DNA from: Micromonospora sp. NBC_01813 | Lineage (GTDB): Bacteria > Actinomycetota > Actinomycetes > Mycobacteriales > Micromonosporaceae | Direction: 5' to 3' | Assembly: GCF_035917335.1 (NCBI RefSeq) | Contig: NZ_CP109067.1 | Span: forward strand, 7,191,001 to 7,255,000 | Length of the DNA: 64,000 nucleotides | In this document: positions 43,159-52,515 of the stretch, piece by piece | How the letters are laid out: each line of letters starts with the position of its first letter | Position numbering within the stretch: position 1 is the first letter of the stretch | Translations under genes and position numbers: made by a program | The notes under the pieces: generated by a model | Seen by the model: the letters and a program-made list of their open reading frames with translations, nothing else | Told to the model about the DNA's origin: nothing | Database searches by the model: none

Positions 43159-46100
43159 TTACGCGCCGCTGGCCAGATCCGCCCGGGCCGCCGCCACCAG
43201 ATCGTCGAGCGACAACGCCGCCAGGTCCGACGGATCGACAGCGGGTGTCGGCCGGTTCGACCCGCCGGAAGTGGGCGCCAGCTGGTCGGACGGACGAGTA
43301 CCCGCTGGTGGGGCGCTCGCCGGCGTGATCCGTTCACCGACGAACACGGCCATCGCCCGCACGGTCGGATGATCCAGCGCGACCGTCGCCGGTAGGTCGG
43401 TCCCGAGCGCATGCGACAACCTCGTCCGCAGGTCGATCGCCATGATCGAATCGAGTCCGAGTTCGGCGAAGCCCCGCGTCTCGTCGACCTGTTCGGTGAC
43501 GCCCAGCGCCTCGCCGACCAGCTCCGAGATCGCCGCCCGCAGGCCGTCGCTCCGATCCGGCCCGCCCAGACCGGTCAGCCGGTCCCGCAGCCAACCGGCG
43601 GGCGGGCCGCCGGCCGATGATCCGCCAACGGCCGCCGGCCGGCCGCCGGACGATCCGTCGCGGGTGCCACCCGCCGATCCGTCGCGGGTGCCGCCGGCCG
43701 GGACGGCGGCCAACTCTCGCAGCAGAGCCGATCGAGGATGCCCGGCGACCGACTCGGCGTACCTGGCCAGGTCCATCGCCACCGCTACCAGCTGGGGGCT
43801 GTCGGTGCCGAGCGCGGCCGCCAGCAGCGGCGCGGCCTCGGCATCGGTGAGGGACCGCACGCCGAGCCGGCGAGCCGCCTGCCGTACCGCGTCGGACGCG
43901 GCCATCCCGGCGGCGCCGTCCGGTTCCCACGGTCCCCAGTGCACGCTCACCGCCGGTACGCCGTCGGCCCGCAACTCCACCGCCAGACCGTTGAGGTAGC
44001 CGTTCGCGGCGGCGTAGTTCGTCTGACCGGCGGCGCCGAACACACTTGACACCGAGGAGAAGAGCACGAACGCGGACAGGTCCATCCCACGCGCGGCGCG
44101 GGCGAGGTTGCGTGCCCCGCCCACCTTGCCGGCGAAGACGCTGTCGAACGCCGCGTCGGGCAGGGTCGCGAACGCCCCGTCGCTGGTGGTGCCGGCCAGG
44201 TGCAGGATCGCCCGCAGCGGGCCGCGCCGAGACGCGGCGGCGACCATGGCGGCGCACTCGTCCGGATCGGCCACATCCGCGCGCAGGACCTCCACCTCGA
44301 CCCCGGCGGCGGCGAGTTCGCCGATCACCGCCTGGGCCGCTGCGCCCGGTGCGGAACGACCCGCCAGGGTGATGGCCCGGGTGCCGCCATCCGCCAGGAT
44401 GCGCGCCGTGCTCAGCCCCAGGGCGCCGAGACCACCGGTGATCAGGACCCGGTCCGGCCAGGTGGTCACCGGTCCGTCTGCGGCGGCGACCAGCCGGGGC
44501 ACCTCGACCCGGTCGGCGCTGATCCGCAGCCGTGGCTCCGATGGTCCGGACACCAGCGTGTGGTGGAGCAGCCGGCCAAGGTGGCGTGCGGCCGCCGGCT
44601 GATCGTCGCCGACTGCCAGTTCGATCCGGAGCAACCGCCGTCGTGGTTCCTCCGCCTCCACCGCGGCGAGCAGGCCCCAGACCGCTTCGCGCTCGGCCGC
44701 GGCGGCCGTACCGGCCGGGAGGACCACCGCGTACGGCACCGTCGGCGGGTGGCCACGAAGCGTCGAGGCCAACGCGACCACCGGACCGGGCACGACCGCA
44801 GTGGAGCCGCCCGGTGGCACCGGCCCGCCGGCCGACCGACGCTGGGCGAGCCAGCTCAGGTCGACGACCAGGTCGGTCGCCCCGGCCTGACCGGTCGGAT
44901 CGACGAGTACGGTGTGCCCGAGGTCGCGCAGCGTCGTTGCCAACGACGTGCCGGCGGCACCGGCGGCACCGATGCCGACCAGGGTCACGGTGGTCGCACC
45001 CGCCGGAGCCGAGTCGTCGCCGGCGGCCGGCCCGCTGTCGCCGACGGCAGCCTCCGGCGCCGGTGTCCAGCGCAACGTGTAGAGGCCTGCCCGGTCGTCC
45101 CGCAGGCTGCGGAGCAGCAACTCCCGAGGCGCGTGCCGGACGCGGAAGTCGTCGACCGTCAGCAACGTCTGCCCGTCCGGGGTGAACAGAGCGATGTCGG
45201 CGGCGGTGACCCGGCGGCGACCTCGCGGCAGTGGATCGGCGGACCGGACCGTGACCCGTCCCCACAACTCGCCGTCGATCGGGGCGCGGGCGGGAAACAC
45301 CAGCCGGGCGGCGGCGAACGGGATCGCCAGCGAGGGCGCCTGCCGTGTGCTCGCGTCGTCGACGAGGAAACCGGCGATGCTCTGGAAACACGAGTCGATC
45401 AACCCTGGGTAGAGCTGATAGCCGGCCGGGTCGTCGGGCAGGTCGGGTTGGGCGTAGCGGACGAGAGCCTCGTCGCGGCCCAGCCAGATGTCGGCGATCC
45501 AGCGGAACGACGGACCGAGCGTGTAGCCGAGATCGCGGAAGTACCGGTAGAACTGCGCGCCGGTGACGTGCCGCTGCGCCGTGGCGATGAACGCGGCGCG
45601 CGCCGCCTGGTCCGCCGCCAGGTGGCCCGGGGCCGGTCGACCAGCCGCCAGGGCGGGCTGCGCCGGGTCGGGGTCGCCCAGACGGCCCGCCAGATGCTCC
45701 TGCCAGGCGTCCCGGTCGGCGTCGACCAGGCTGCTCACCGCCAGCCGGCCGGTCTGCCGGTCGACGGTCAGCTGCACGTCGTACTGCTCCTGTTCGGTGA
45801 TCACCAGGGCCCTGGGACAGACCAGGTCGGTGATCGTCAACGCGGCACCGTCCGGGGCCAGCGCCTGCAGGAGGGTGGCCAGATGCGACGCCGCCGGGGT
45901 GACGACCGTGCCGTACAGCCGGTGGTCGGTGAGGTAGGCGGGAAACGTCGCGCTGCGCGGGAACTCGAAGACCCGGCCGCGAAGCGCCGGTGACCGCAGC
46001 TCCCGCCCGGTGTGCGGCACCGTCGGCGCGCCGGCTGCGGGCCGCGCCGGTGGTCGTGGGCCGGCCGCCATCGCGGTCGCCGCCGTGGCCGGCTCGGCCA

Positions 46101-49100
46101 GCGACGTCCAGTACCGGGTCGACGCGAACGGGTAGTGCGGCGCCCGTACGCCGGTGTGCGCTGCCCGACGGGGCTGGATCGCCGCCCACCGCACGGACTG
46201 GCCTGCCGTGTAGAGGTCCCGGACAGCTTCGAGCAGCGCCGTCCGATCGGAGACACCGCGCCGCAACGACGCCACCACCCCGCCGTCGGGCCCGGTCGCG
46301 GCGGCGGCGACCAGGCCGGTCAACGTACGGCCCGGGCCGATCTCCAGGAAGACGTCGACCCCCGACTGCCGCAGCTGCCCGATGCCTTCGTGGAACCGGA
46401 CCGGTTGCCGTACGTGCTGGCACCAGTAGTCGCCCTGGTACGTGTCCGGACCGGCGAGTCCGCCGCTGAGGTTCGCCACGATCGGCAGCGTCGGCGGGCG
46501 GTGCGTCAGCGGCGTCACGGCGGCCCGGAACTCGTCGAGCATCGGCTCCATCAGCCGACTGTGGAACGCGTGCGACACCACCAGCTGCTGGCAGCGCACC
46601 CCCTGCTCCTTGCGGGCGGCAGCGAAGTCGGCCACCTCCTCGGCCTGCCCGGCCACCACGACCGCACGAGGTCCGTTGATCGCAGCCACGTCCAGTGTCG
46701 TGCCGACCAGCCATTCGGTGACCTGTTCGGGGTCGGCGGCGACGGCGAGCATCGCCCCCGGACGGGTGTCCTGCATCAGCCGGGACCGACGGGTGACCAG
46801 CGTCAGCCCGTCCGGCAGGTCGAGCACCCCGGCGTGGATCGCGGCGGCGATCTCGCCGACGCTGTGCCCGATGACCGCGGCCGCGCTCACCCCCCAACTC
46901 GCCCACAGCGCGGCGAGGGACAACTCCAGGGCCACCAGCGCCGGTTGCGTCGCCCACGTCTGATCCAGCAGTTCGGGTCGGTCGCCATGCCACATCAGCT
47001 CCCGCAGTGAGCTGCCCAACTGCGGTGCCAGGATCTCGTCGCAGGCGTCGAAGGCCGCGCGGAACACCGGCTCGGTCTCGTGCAGGTGCCGGCCCATGCC
47101 GAAGTACTGGCTGCCCTGACCGGAGAAGAGGAAGGCGACGCGGGGCGGTCGGCTCGGTCCGGTGCGCGTCGGCGGCCGGGCCAACGCCCGGCGTACGTCG
47201 GCGGTGGTCGCGCCGATGACGGCCCGGCGTACCGGTAGGTGCGCCCGACCGGTGCCGGCGCTGGCGGCCAGGTACGGCAGTTCGTCGTCGCCGCTGCCGG
47301 CCAGCACCTCGTCCCAGGCCGCGGTCGACCGCCGCAACCCTGCTTCGTCCGGCGCGGACAGCGCCAGCAGCCAGGGACCGTCCGACGGACCGTCGTCCGA
47401 CGGCTGTGTCGCGTCCGGCGGCGGGGCTTCGGCGACGATGACGTGCGCGTTCGTGCCGGAGAAGCCGAAGCTGGAGACACCCGCCAGGCGTGGACCACGG
47501 CCGGCCCGCCACCGCACGGCCGAGTCGAGCACCCGTACGTTCATGTCGGACCAGGCGATCTGCGGGTTCAGCTCGGCACAGTGCAGGTTCGCCGGCAGCT
47601 GGCCGTGGCGCAGCGCCAGGACGGTCTTGACGATCGACACCAGCCCGGAAGCGGACTCGCAGTGCCCGACGTTGCTCTTCACCGACCCGAGATGCAGCGG
47701 CTCGCCCGGGGATCGGTCCGTGCCCAGCACCTGCCAGGCCGCGCGTACCTCGACCGGGTCGCCGAGCGCGGTGCCGGTGCCGTGCGCCTCCAGGTAGGAC
47801 ACGTCGCGTCCGGCGACCCCGGCGTCGGCCAGGGCCGCCGTCAGCACCGCCCGCTGGGCGGTCCCGTTGGGTGCGGTCAGCCCGGACGACGCGCCGTCGG
47901 AATTGACGGCGCTGCCCCGCAGCACGGCCAGCACCCGGTCCCCGTCGCGTTGGGCGGCCGACAACGGCTTGAGCACCAGCACCGCGGCGGCCTCGGACCG
48001 CACGAAACCGTCGGCGTCGGCGGCGAAGGTCCGGCAGCGTCCGTTCGGGGAGAGCATGTGCGCCCGGCTGACCGCGACCGACGCCTCCGGCGACAGGATC
48101 ACGTTCACCCCGCCGACCAGCGCGGTGTCGGTCTCCGCGCCGCGCAGCGACCGGATCGCCAGGTGCAGCGCGACCAGCGACGACGAACACGCGGTGTCCA
48201 CCGCGATCGCCGGGCCGTGCGACCCGAGCAGGTACGCGATCCGGCCGGCCGCCGCGTTGAGCGAGGTGCCCGTGCCGAAGTACGCGTCGAGCTGGTCGAG
48301 GCCGCCGCGCTGCAGCAGTTTGGCGTAGTCGGAGTTGGAGATGCCGACGAAGACGCCGGTGCGCCCGCCCGCCAGACTGGTCGGGTCGACGTCGGCGTCC
48401 TCCAACGCGTGCCAGGCGCATTCGAGCAGCAGCCGGTGCTGCGGGTCCAGGCTCTGCGCCTCGCGGGCCGGCAGACCGAAGAAGCCCGCGTCGAACCGGT
48501 CGATGTCGCGCAGGAACCCGCCCTGGTCGGTGGTGACGGTGCCGGTGCTCATCGGGTCACGGTCGTACAGCGCGGTGCCGTCCCATCGCTGTGCCGGCAC
48601 CGGACCGACGCCGTCGTGGCCGTCGACGAGCAACCGCCAGAACTCGTCCGTCGAGTCGGCGCCGGGAAAGCGGCCCGCCATGCCGATGATCGCGATCGGC
48701 TCGCCGGCCCCGGATGACCGTGCCGCCGTGGTCACCGCCGCCGCCGGCTTCGCCGCCGGCCAGGTCGCAGGAAGAGCCGGTGGTACGGCGAGGTCGCCCG
48801 GGGGGACCAGTTCCGCTGCCGGCGCGACCGCGACCGCCGGAGGTTCGTCGTGGCCGACGCGATCCAGAATCAGCGCGGCCAGACCGGTGATCGTCGGGTG
48901 GTCGAACACGTCGGCCACCTGGAGTGCGCCGCCGTACTCGGCGGTCAGCGCGTCGATCAGGTCGACCGCCATCATCGAGTCCAGCCCGAGGTCGAAGAAT
49001 CCCTGGTCGTGGCGAATCGGTTCGCCCTGCGGATAGCCGAGGATCCGGGCGACCAGGGCACCGACCGCGTCGCGTACGGCTGCCGGGCGGGCCAGCTCCG

Positions 49101-52100
49101 GCAGGGCCAGCAGCCGGGTGCGGCCCGCGCCGGCGGGGGCGGCCCCGGCCGGGTCGGCGGGTCCCGACGCCGGCCCGGCCGGGTGAACGGTGCCGCCGGT
49201 GGCGGTGGCGGTGGTGTCCGGCGACGCGGCGAGGTCGCCGAACAACGCCCGGCGCCGCCGGGTGGACAGCACGGCGGTGAAGCGTGCCCAGCGGACCGGG
49301 CAGCAGATCAGCACCGCCTCCGGGCCCGGTGTCCCGGCGGTCAGACTGGTGGTGCCGGTCCGTGGCGTCACCGCATCGACACCGCCGCGCGCCAGCTCCG
49401 CCAGATCGGTGTCGTCGACCATCCCGTCGCCGGCCCACGGTCCGAACGCGATGCTGGTCGCGGCCAGGCCGGCGGCCGCCCGGTGGTTGGCGATCATGTC
49501 CAACCCGCCGTTGGCGGCCGCGTAGCCGCCGTAGCCGTCGGTTCCCCACACCGCCGAGACGGAGGAGACCACGACGAAGAAGTCCAGCGGCTGGTCGCGC
49601 AGCAGCAGATGCAGCCACCAGGCACCGGTGAACTTGCCGCGCAGGGCTTGGGCGAAGGCCTGCGCGTCGGCATCGGCCAGTGGGGTGCGGCCCAGCTGGC
49701 CGGCGGCGTGCAGGACCCCACGTAGCCGGGTCGTCTCGCCGTCGAGGACGCGGGCCAGCGCCACCGGGTCGGCGCAGTCCGCCGGCCGGTATCGGGCGTC
49801 CACGCCAGCGGCGGCCAGTTCGTCGAGCAGTTGCGCCGCAGCTGGCGGCAACTCCGTGGGGTCGCGGCGGCCGGTCAGCAACAGCCGCCGGGCACCCCGG
49901 CGGACGAGATCGCGTACCAGGGCCCGCCCCACCCCGCCGAGCGCGCCGGTGACGAGATAGGTGCCGTCGGGCTCGACCGGCAGACGCGGGGCGAACTCCG
50001 CTGGCACCGGGCGAAGCCGCGCTGTCAGCAGCCGACCGTGCCGGACGGCGAGCAGATCCTCCCCGTCGTTCGTCGGCAGGGCCCGTAGCAGGGCCCGCAG
50101 GTCGGCCCGGTCGGCGTTCGCCGGCAGGTCGATCACCCCGCCCCAGGCCGGCAGTTCGAGGCCGAGTACCGGGGCCAGGCCGTGCAGCAGTCCGTGGGTG
50201 CTGGCGGTGACCTGGTCGCCGGCATCCACCCGACGCGCCTCCCGGGTCAGCAGCACGATCCGGCGGGTGGCCGACCCGGCGGGCAGCGACCGTACGGCGG
50301 TGGTGACCGTGGCGCACAGCGCCGCGCCGGCCGTCGCCGGGTCGACGGTGCATGGGTCCGGTGCCGCGTCGGCTGCCGGCAGGTGCCCCGGCAGCGGCTC
50401 GGCGACCATCGCGAACAGCAGGCAGACCGGTTCGTCGGGATCGCGATGGCGCCAGAACTCGTGCCAGCCCGCGTCGTCGACCGGTAACGGCAGGGTGTCG
50501 GTGGGCGGTCCGGCGGGACCCAGGACGACCACCGGTGTCCCGTCGGCCCGGGCCGCGTCGGCCAGCCTGCTCAGCAGGTCGCTGTCGTCTCCGGCCAACA
50601 CCAGGGTGGTGCCGTCCGGCTCGTGACCCGCCAGCGGCTGCCAGTCGAGTCCGTACAAGGGAGGTGTCGCCGGGCCCGCGACCCGGTCCTGGGGCGCCCC
50701 CGTGGCGGGCTGGCCGTGGTCCGTCGGCGTGGCCGGCATCGAGGTCGGCGGCGCGTGCCGTTGCCGCTGCCACGGGTAGTGCGGCAGCTCGACGACCTGT
50801 CGGGGCAGCTCGGGCAGGGCACTGCCCGGTTCGCCGTCGAAGACGCGCAGCGCCGGTGAGTCGACGCCGGCGGCGAGCGCGGTGAGCGCGGTCACCGCGC
50901 TCACCGGGTCGCCGGCGGTGATCCGCGCCCGCACGGCCAGCCGGGCCCGGCCGGTGGTGACGGTGTACGCGAAGGCGGGGTACCGCCGCGGCGGAAGTTC
51001 GGCCAGCCGTCGCCGGTACCGGTCGGCGAGTTCGCGTAGCGCCGGCAGGCTGGCGGCGGCGAGTTCGAAGCCGGCCACCGGCACGTCGCCGCGACCGGCA
51101 GCGTCACCGTCCTTGTCCACCGCACCGTCGCCATCGGGGGCGTCGGTCGGGCCTGGGGTGCCGACGACGATGTGGGCGTTGGTCCCGCTCATCCCGAAGG
51201 AACTGACCCCGGCGTACCGAGGCGCGCCCGGTCGACCGGTCCAGGGCACCAGGTCGGTCGGTATCCGTACCCGGGTGTCGGCCAGGTCGATCCGCGGATT
51301 CAGGGTGCCGAAGTGCACCAGCGGCGGTACGCCGCCGTGGCGCAGCGACAGGATCGCCTTGACCACGCCGACCACCCCGGCGGCCGCCTCCAGATGACCG
51401 AGATTGGTCTTGACCGCTCCGACATGCAGCGGGTCACCGGCATCGGTGACCCGGCCGAGCGTCGCCGTCACGGCCTCCATCTCGATCGGATCCCCCAACG
51501 GGGTTCCGGTGCCGTGCGTCTCGATGAGTCCGATGTCGGCCGGGCCGAGCCGGGCGTCGGCGAGCGCCGCCTCGATGAGGGCGGACTGCGCGAGCACGTT
51601 GGGGGCGGTGAAGCCGGACGATCGTCCGTCCTGGTTGACCGCCGAGCCTTTCACCACCGCGTGGATGACGTCCCGGTCGCGTCGGGCGGCGTCGAGCCGC
51701 TTGAGCACGAGCACCGCGCAACCTTCGCCCCGGACGAACCCGTTCGCCCGGGCGTCGAACGCCTTGCAGCGGCCGTCCGGGGCGAGCGCGCCCATCTCCT
51801 TGCCGAGCAGCCGGGTCGACCGGGGGGACAGGATCAGGTTGACCCCGCCGGCCAGGGCCACCTCGCATTCGCCGTTGCGCAGCGCCGACACGGCCTGATG
51901 GATGGCGACCAACGACGACGAGCAGGCGGTGTCGACGGCGACCGCCGGCCCGGTCAGCCCCAACGCGTACGCGACCCGGCCCGCCGCGAAGCAGTGCCCG
52001 TTGCCGGTGGCCCAGTAGGCGTCGGCGTCGGTCGGTTCCCAGTCGCGGTAGTCCTGGTGGGTGATACCGACGAAGAAGCCGGTACGGGTGCCGCGCAGCT

Positions 52101-52515
52101 GCTCGGGCGGGCGGGCGGCGTGGTCCAGCGCCTCGTGGCAGACCTCCAACAGCAGCCGGTGCTGTGGATCGAGCGCCCGGGCCTCCCGGGGACTGATCCC
52201 GAAGAAGGACGCGTCGAAGTCGAGCACCTCGTCGAGGAAGCCGCCGAGCCGGGGCAGGTCGGCCCACTGCTGTTCGAAGGGCGCCATCCGGGCCGCTGGC
52301 AGCTGGCCGATGAGGTCCCGTCCGTCGGTCAGCGCCTGCCAGAATCCGTCCAGGGTGTCGATTCCGCCGGGCAGCCGCAGGCCGACGCCGATCACCGCGA
52401 TCGGTTGGTTGTCGCCGTTGGCTTCCAACTGCGCCCGTAGCTTGCGGACCGTGTCCATCGCCCGGGACAGCGGGGTCGGCGCGACGGGTGCCGCGCCGCT
52501 CGATGTCGTCGTCAC
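43159..52515 (-). CDS. Type I PKS, two modules: KS-KR-ACP and KS-AT-DH-KR-ACP
   Basis: 3118 aa. Opens with a coiled-coil-like docking helix (SRAMDTVRKLRAQLEANG). Module 1: KS with Cys198 (DTACSSSL), ETHGTGTPLGDP and KTNLGHLEAAAG; no AT, since the KS-AT linker runs to about residue 560 and then directly to the post-AT linker LPHYPWQRQR (about 582); KR with TGALGGVG (~855) and YGGYAAAN (~998); ACP Ser1180. Module 2: KS Cys1443; AT Ser1885 in GHSVGE, with HAFH predicting malonyl-CoA; DH with HRLYGTVVTP (~2198) and DSCFQ (~2372); KR with ITGGLGALG (~2690); ACP Ser3023. No thioesterase; the C-terminus ends in a short docking-like helix. A 24-bp DNA repeat (43652-43692) encodes GTRDGSAG twice in the linker before the last ACP. 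GTG 52515 overlaps the upstream stop as GTGA. Confidence 0.93.
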   Translation of the reverse strand: MTTTSSGAAPVAPTPLSRAMDTVRKLRAQLEANGDNQPIAVIGVGLRLPGGIDTLDGFWQALTDGRDLIGQLPAARMAPFEQQWADLPRLGGFLDEVLDFDASFFGISPREARALDPQHRLLLEVCHEALDHAARPPEQLRGTRTGFFVGITHQDYRDWEPTDADAYWATGNGHCFAAGRVAYALGLTGPAVAVDTACSSSLVAIHQAVSALRNGECEVALAGGVNLILSPRSTRLLGKEMGALAPDGRCKAFDARANGFVRGEGCAVLVLKRLDAARRDRDVIHAVVKGSAVNQDGRSSGFTAPNVLAQSALIEAALADARLGPADIGLIETHGTGTPLGDPIEMEAVTATLGRVTDAGDPLHVGAVKTNLGHLEAAAGVVGVVKAILSLRHGGVPPLVHFGTLNPRIDLADTRVRIPTDLVPWTGRPGAPRYAGVSSFGMSGTNAHIVVGTPGPTDAPDGDGAVDKDGDAAGRGDVPVAGFELAAASLPALRELADRYRRRLAELPPRRYPAFAYTVTTGRARLAVRARITAGDPVSAVTALTALAAGVDSPALRVFDGEPGSALPELPRQVVELPHYPWQRQRHAPPTSMPATPTDHGQPATGAPQDRVAGPATPPLYGLDWQPLAGHEPDGTTLVLAGDDSDLLSRLADAARADGTPVVVLGPAGPPTDTLPLPVDDAGWHEFWRHRDPDEPVCLLFAMVAEPLPGHLPAADAAPDPCTVDPATAGAALCATVTTAVRSLPAGSATRRIVLLTREARRVDAGDQVTASTHGLLHGLAPVLGLELPAWGGVIDLPANADRADLRALLRALPTNDGEDLLAVRHGRLLTARLRPVPAEFAPRLPVEPDGTYLVTGALGGVGRALVRDLVRRGARRLLLTGRRDPTELPPAAAQLLDELAAAGVDARYRPADCADPVALARVLDGETTRLRGVLHAAGQLGRTPLADADAQAFAQALRGKFTGAWWLHLLLRDQPLDFFVVVSSVSAVWGTDGYGGYAAANGGLDMIANHRAAAGLAATSIAFGPWAGDGMVDDTDLAELARGGVDAVTPRTGTTSLTAGTPGPEAVLICCPVRWARFTAVLSTRRRRALFGDLAASPDTTATATGGTVHPAGPASGPADPAGAAPAGAGRTRLLALPELARPAAVRDAVGALVARILGYPQGEPIRHDQGFFDLGLDSMMAVDLIDALTAEYGGALQVADVFDHPTITGLAALILDRVGHDEPPAVAVAPAAELVPPGDLAVPPALPATWPAAKPAAAVTTAARSSGAGEPIAIIGMAGRFPGADSTDEFWRLLVDGHDGVGPVPAQRWDGTALYDRDPMSTGTVTTDQGGFLRDIDRFDAGFFGLPAREAQSLDPQHRLLLECAWHALEDADVDPTSLAGGRTGVFVGISNSDYAKLLQRGGLDQLDAYFGTGTSLNAAAGRIAYLLGSHGPAIAVDTACSSSLVALHLAIRSLRGAETDTALVGGVNVILSPEASVAVSRAHMLSPNGRCRTFAADADGFVRSEAAAVLVLKPLSAAQRDGDRVLAVLRGSAVNSDGASSGLTAPNGTAQRAVLTAALADAGVAGRDVSYLEAHGTGTALGDPVEVRAAWQVLGTDRSPGEPLHLGSVKSNVGHCESASGLVSIVKTVLALRHGQLPANLHCAELNPQIAWSDMNVRVLDSAVRWRAGRGPRLAGVSSFGFSGTNAHVIVAEAPPPDATQPSDDGPSDGPWLLALSAPDEAGLRRSTAAWDEVLAGSGDDELPYLAASAGTGRAHLPVRRAVIGATTADVRRALARPPTRTGPSRPPRVAFLFSGQGSQYFGMGRHLHETEPVFRAAFDACDEILAPQLGSSLRELMWHGDRPELLDQTWATQPALVALELSLAALWASWGVSAAAVIGHSVGEIAAAIHAGVLDLPDGLTLVTRRSRLMQDTRPGAMLAVAADPEQVTEWLVGTTLDVAAINGPRAVVVAGQAEEVADFAAARKEQGVRCQQLVVSHAFHSRLMEPMLDEFRAAVTPLTHRPPTLPIVANLSGGLAGPDTYQGDYWCQHVRQPVRFHEGIGQLRQSGVDVFLEIGPGRTLTGLVAAAATGPDGGVVASLRRGVSDRTALLEAVRDLYTAGQSVRWAAIQPRRAAHTGVRAPHYPFASTRYWTSLAEPATAATAMAAGPRPPARPAAGAPTVPHTGRELRSPALRGRVFEFPRSATFPAYLTDHRLYGTVVTPAASHLATLLQALAPDGAALTITDLVCPRALVITEQEQYDVQLTVDRQTGRLAVSSLVDADRDAWQEHLAGRLGDPDPAQPALAAGRPAPGHLAADQAARAAFIATAQRHVTGAQFYRYFRDLGYTLGPSFRWIADIWLGRDEALVRYAQPDLPDDPAGYQLYPGLIDSCFQSIAGFLVDDASTRQAPSLAIPFAAARLVFPARAPIDGELWGRVTVRSADPLPRGRRRVTAADIALFTPDGQTLLTVDDFRVRHAPRELLLRSLRDDRAGLYTLRWTPAPEAAVGDSGPAAGDDSAPAGATTVTLVGIGAAGAAGTSLATTLRDLGHTVLVDPTGQAGATDLVVDLSWLAQRRSAGGPVPPGGSTAVVPGPVVALASTLRGHPPTVPYAVVLPAGTAAAAEREAVWGLLAAVEAEEPRRRLLRIELAVGDDQPAAARHLGRLLHHTLVSGPSEPRLRISADRVEVPRLVAAADGPVTTWPDRVLITGGLGALGLSTARILADGGTRAITLAGRSAPGAAAQAVIGELAAAGVEVEVLRADVADPDECAAMVAAASRRGPLRAILHLAGTTSDGAFATLPDAAFDSVFAGKVGGARNLARAARGMDLSAFVLFSSVSSVFGAAGQTNYAAANGYLNGLAVELRADGVPAVSVHWGPWEPDGAAGMAASDAVRQAARRLGVRSLTDAEAAPLLAAALGTDSPQLVAVAMDLARYAESVAGHPRSALLRELAAVPAGGTRDGSAGGTRDGSSGGRPAAVGGSSAGGPPAGWLRDRLTGLGGPDRSDGLRAAISELVGEALGVTEQVDETRGFAELGLDSIMAIDLRTRLSHALGTDLPATVALDHPTVRAMAVFVGERITPASAPPAGTRPSDQLAPTSGGSNRPTPAVDPSDLAALSLDDLVAAARADLASGA

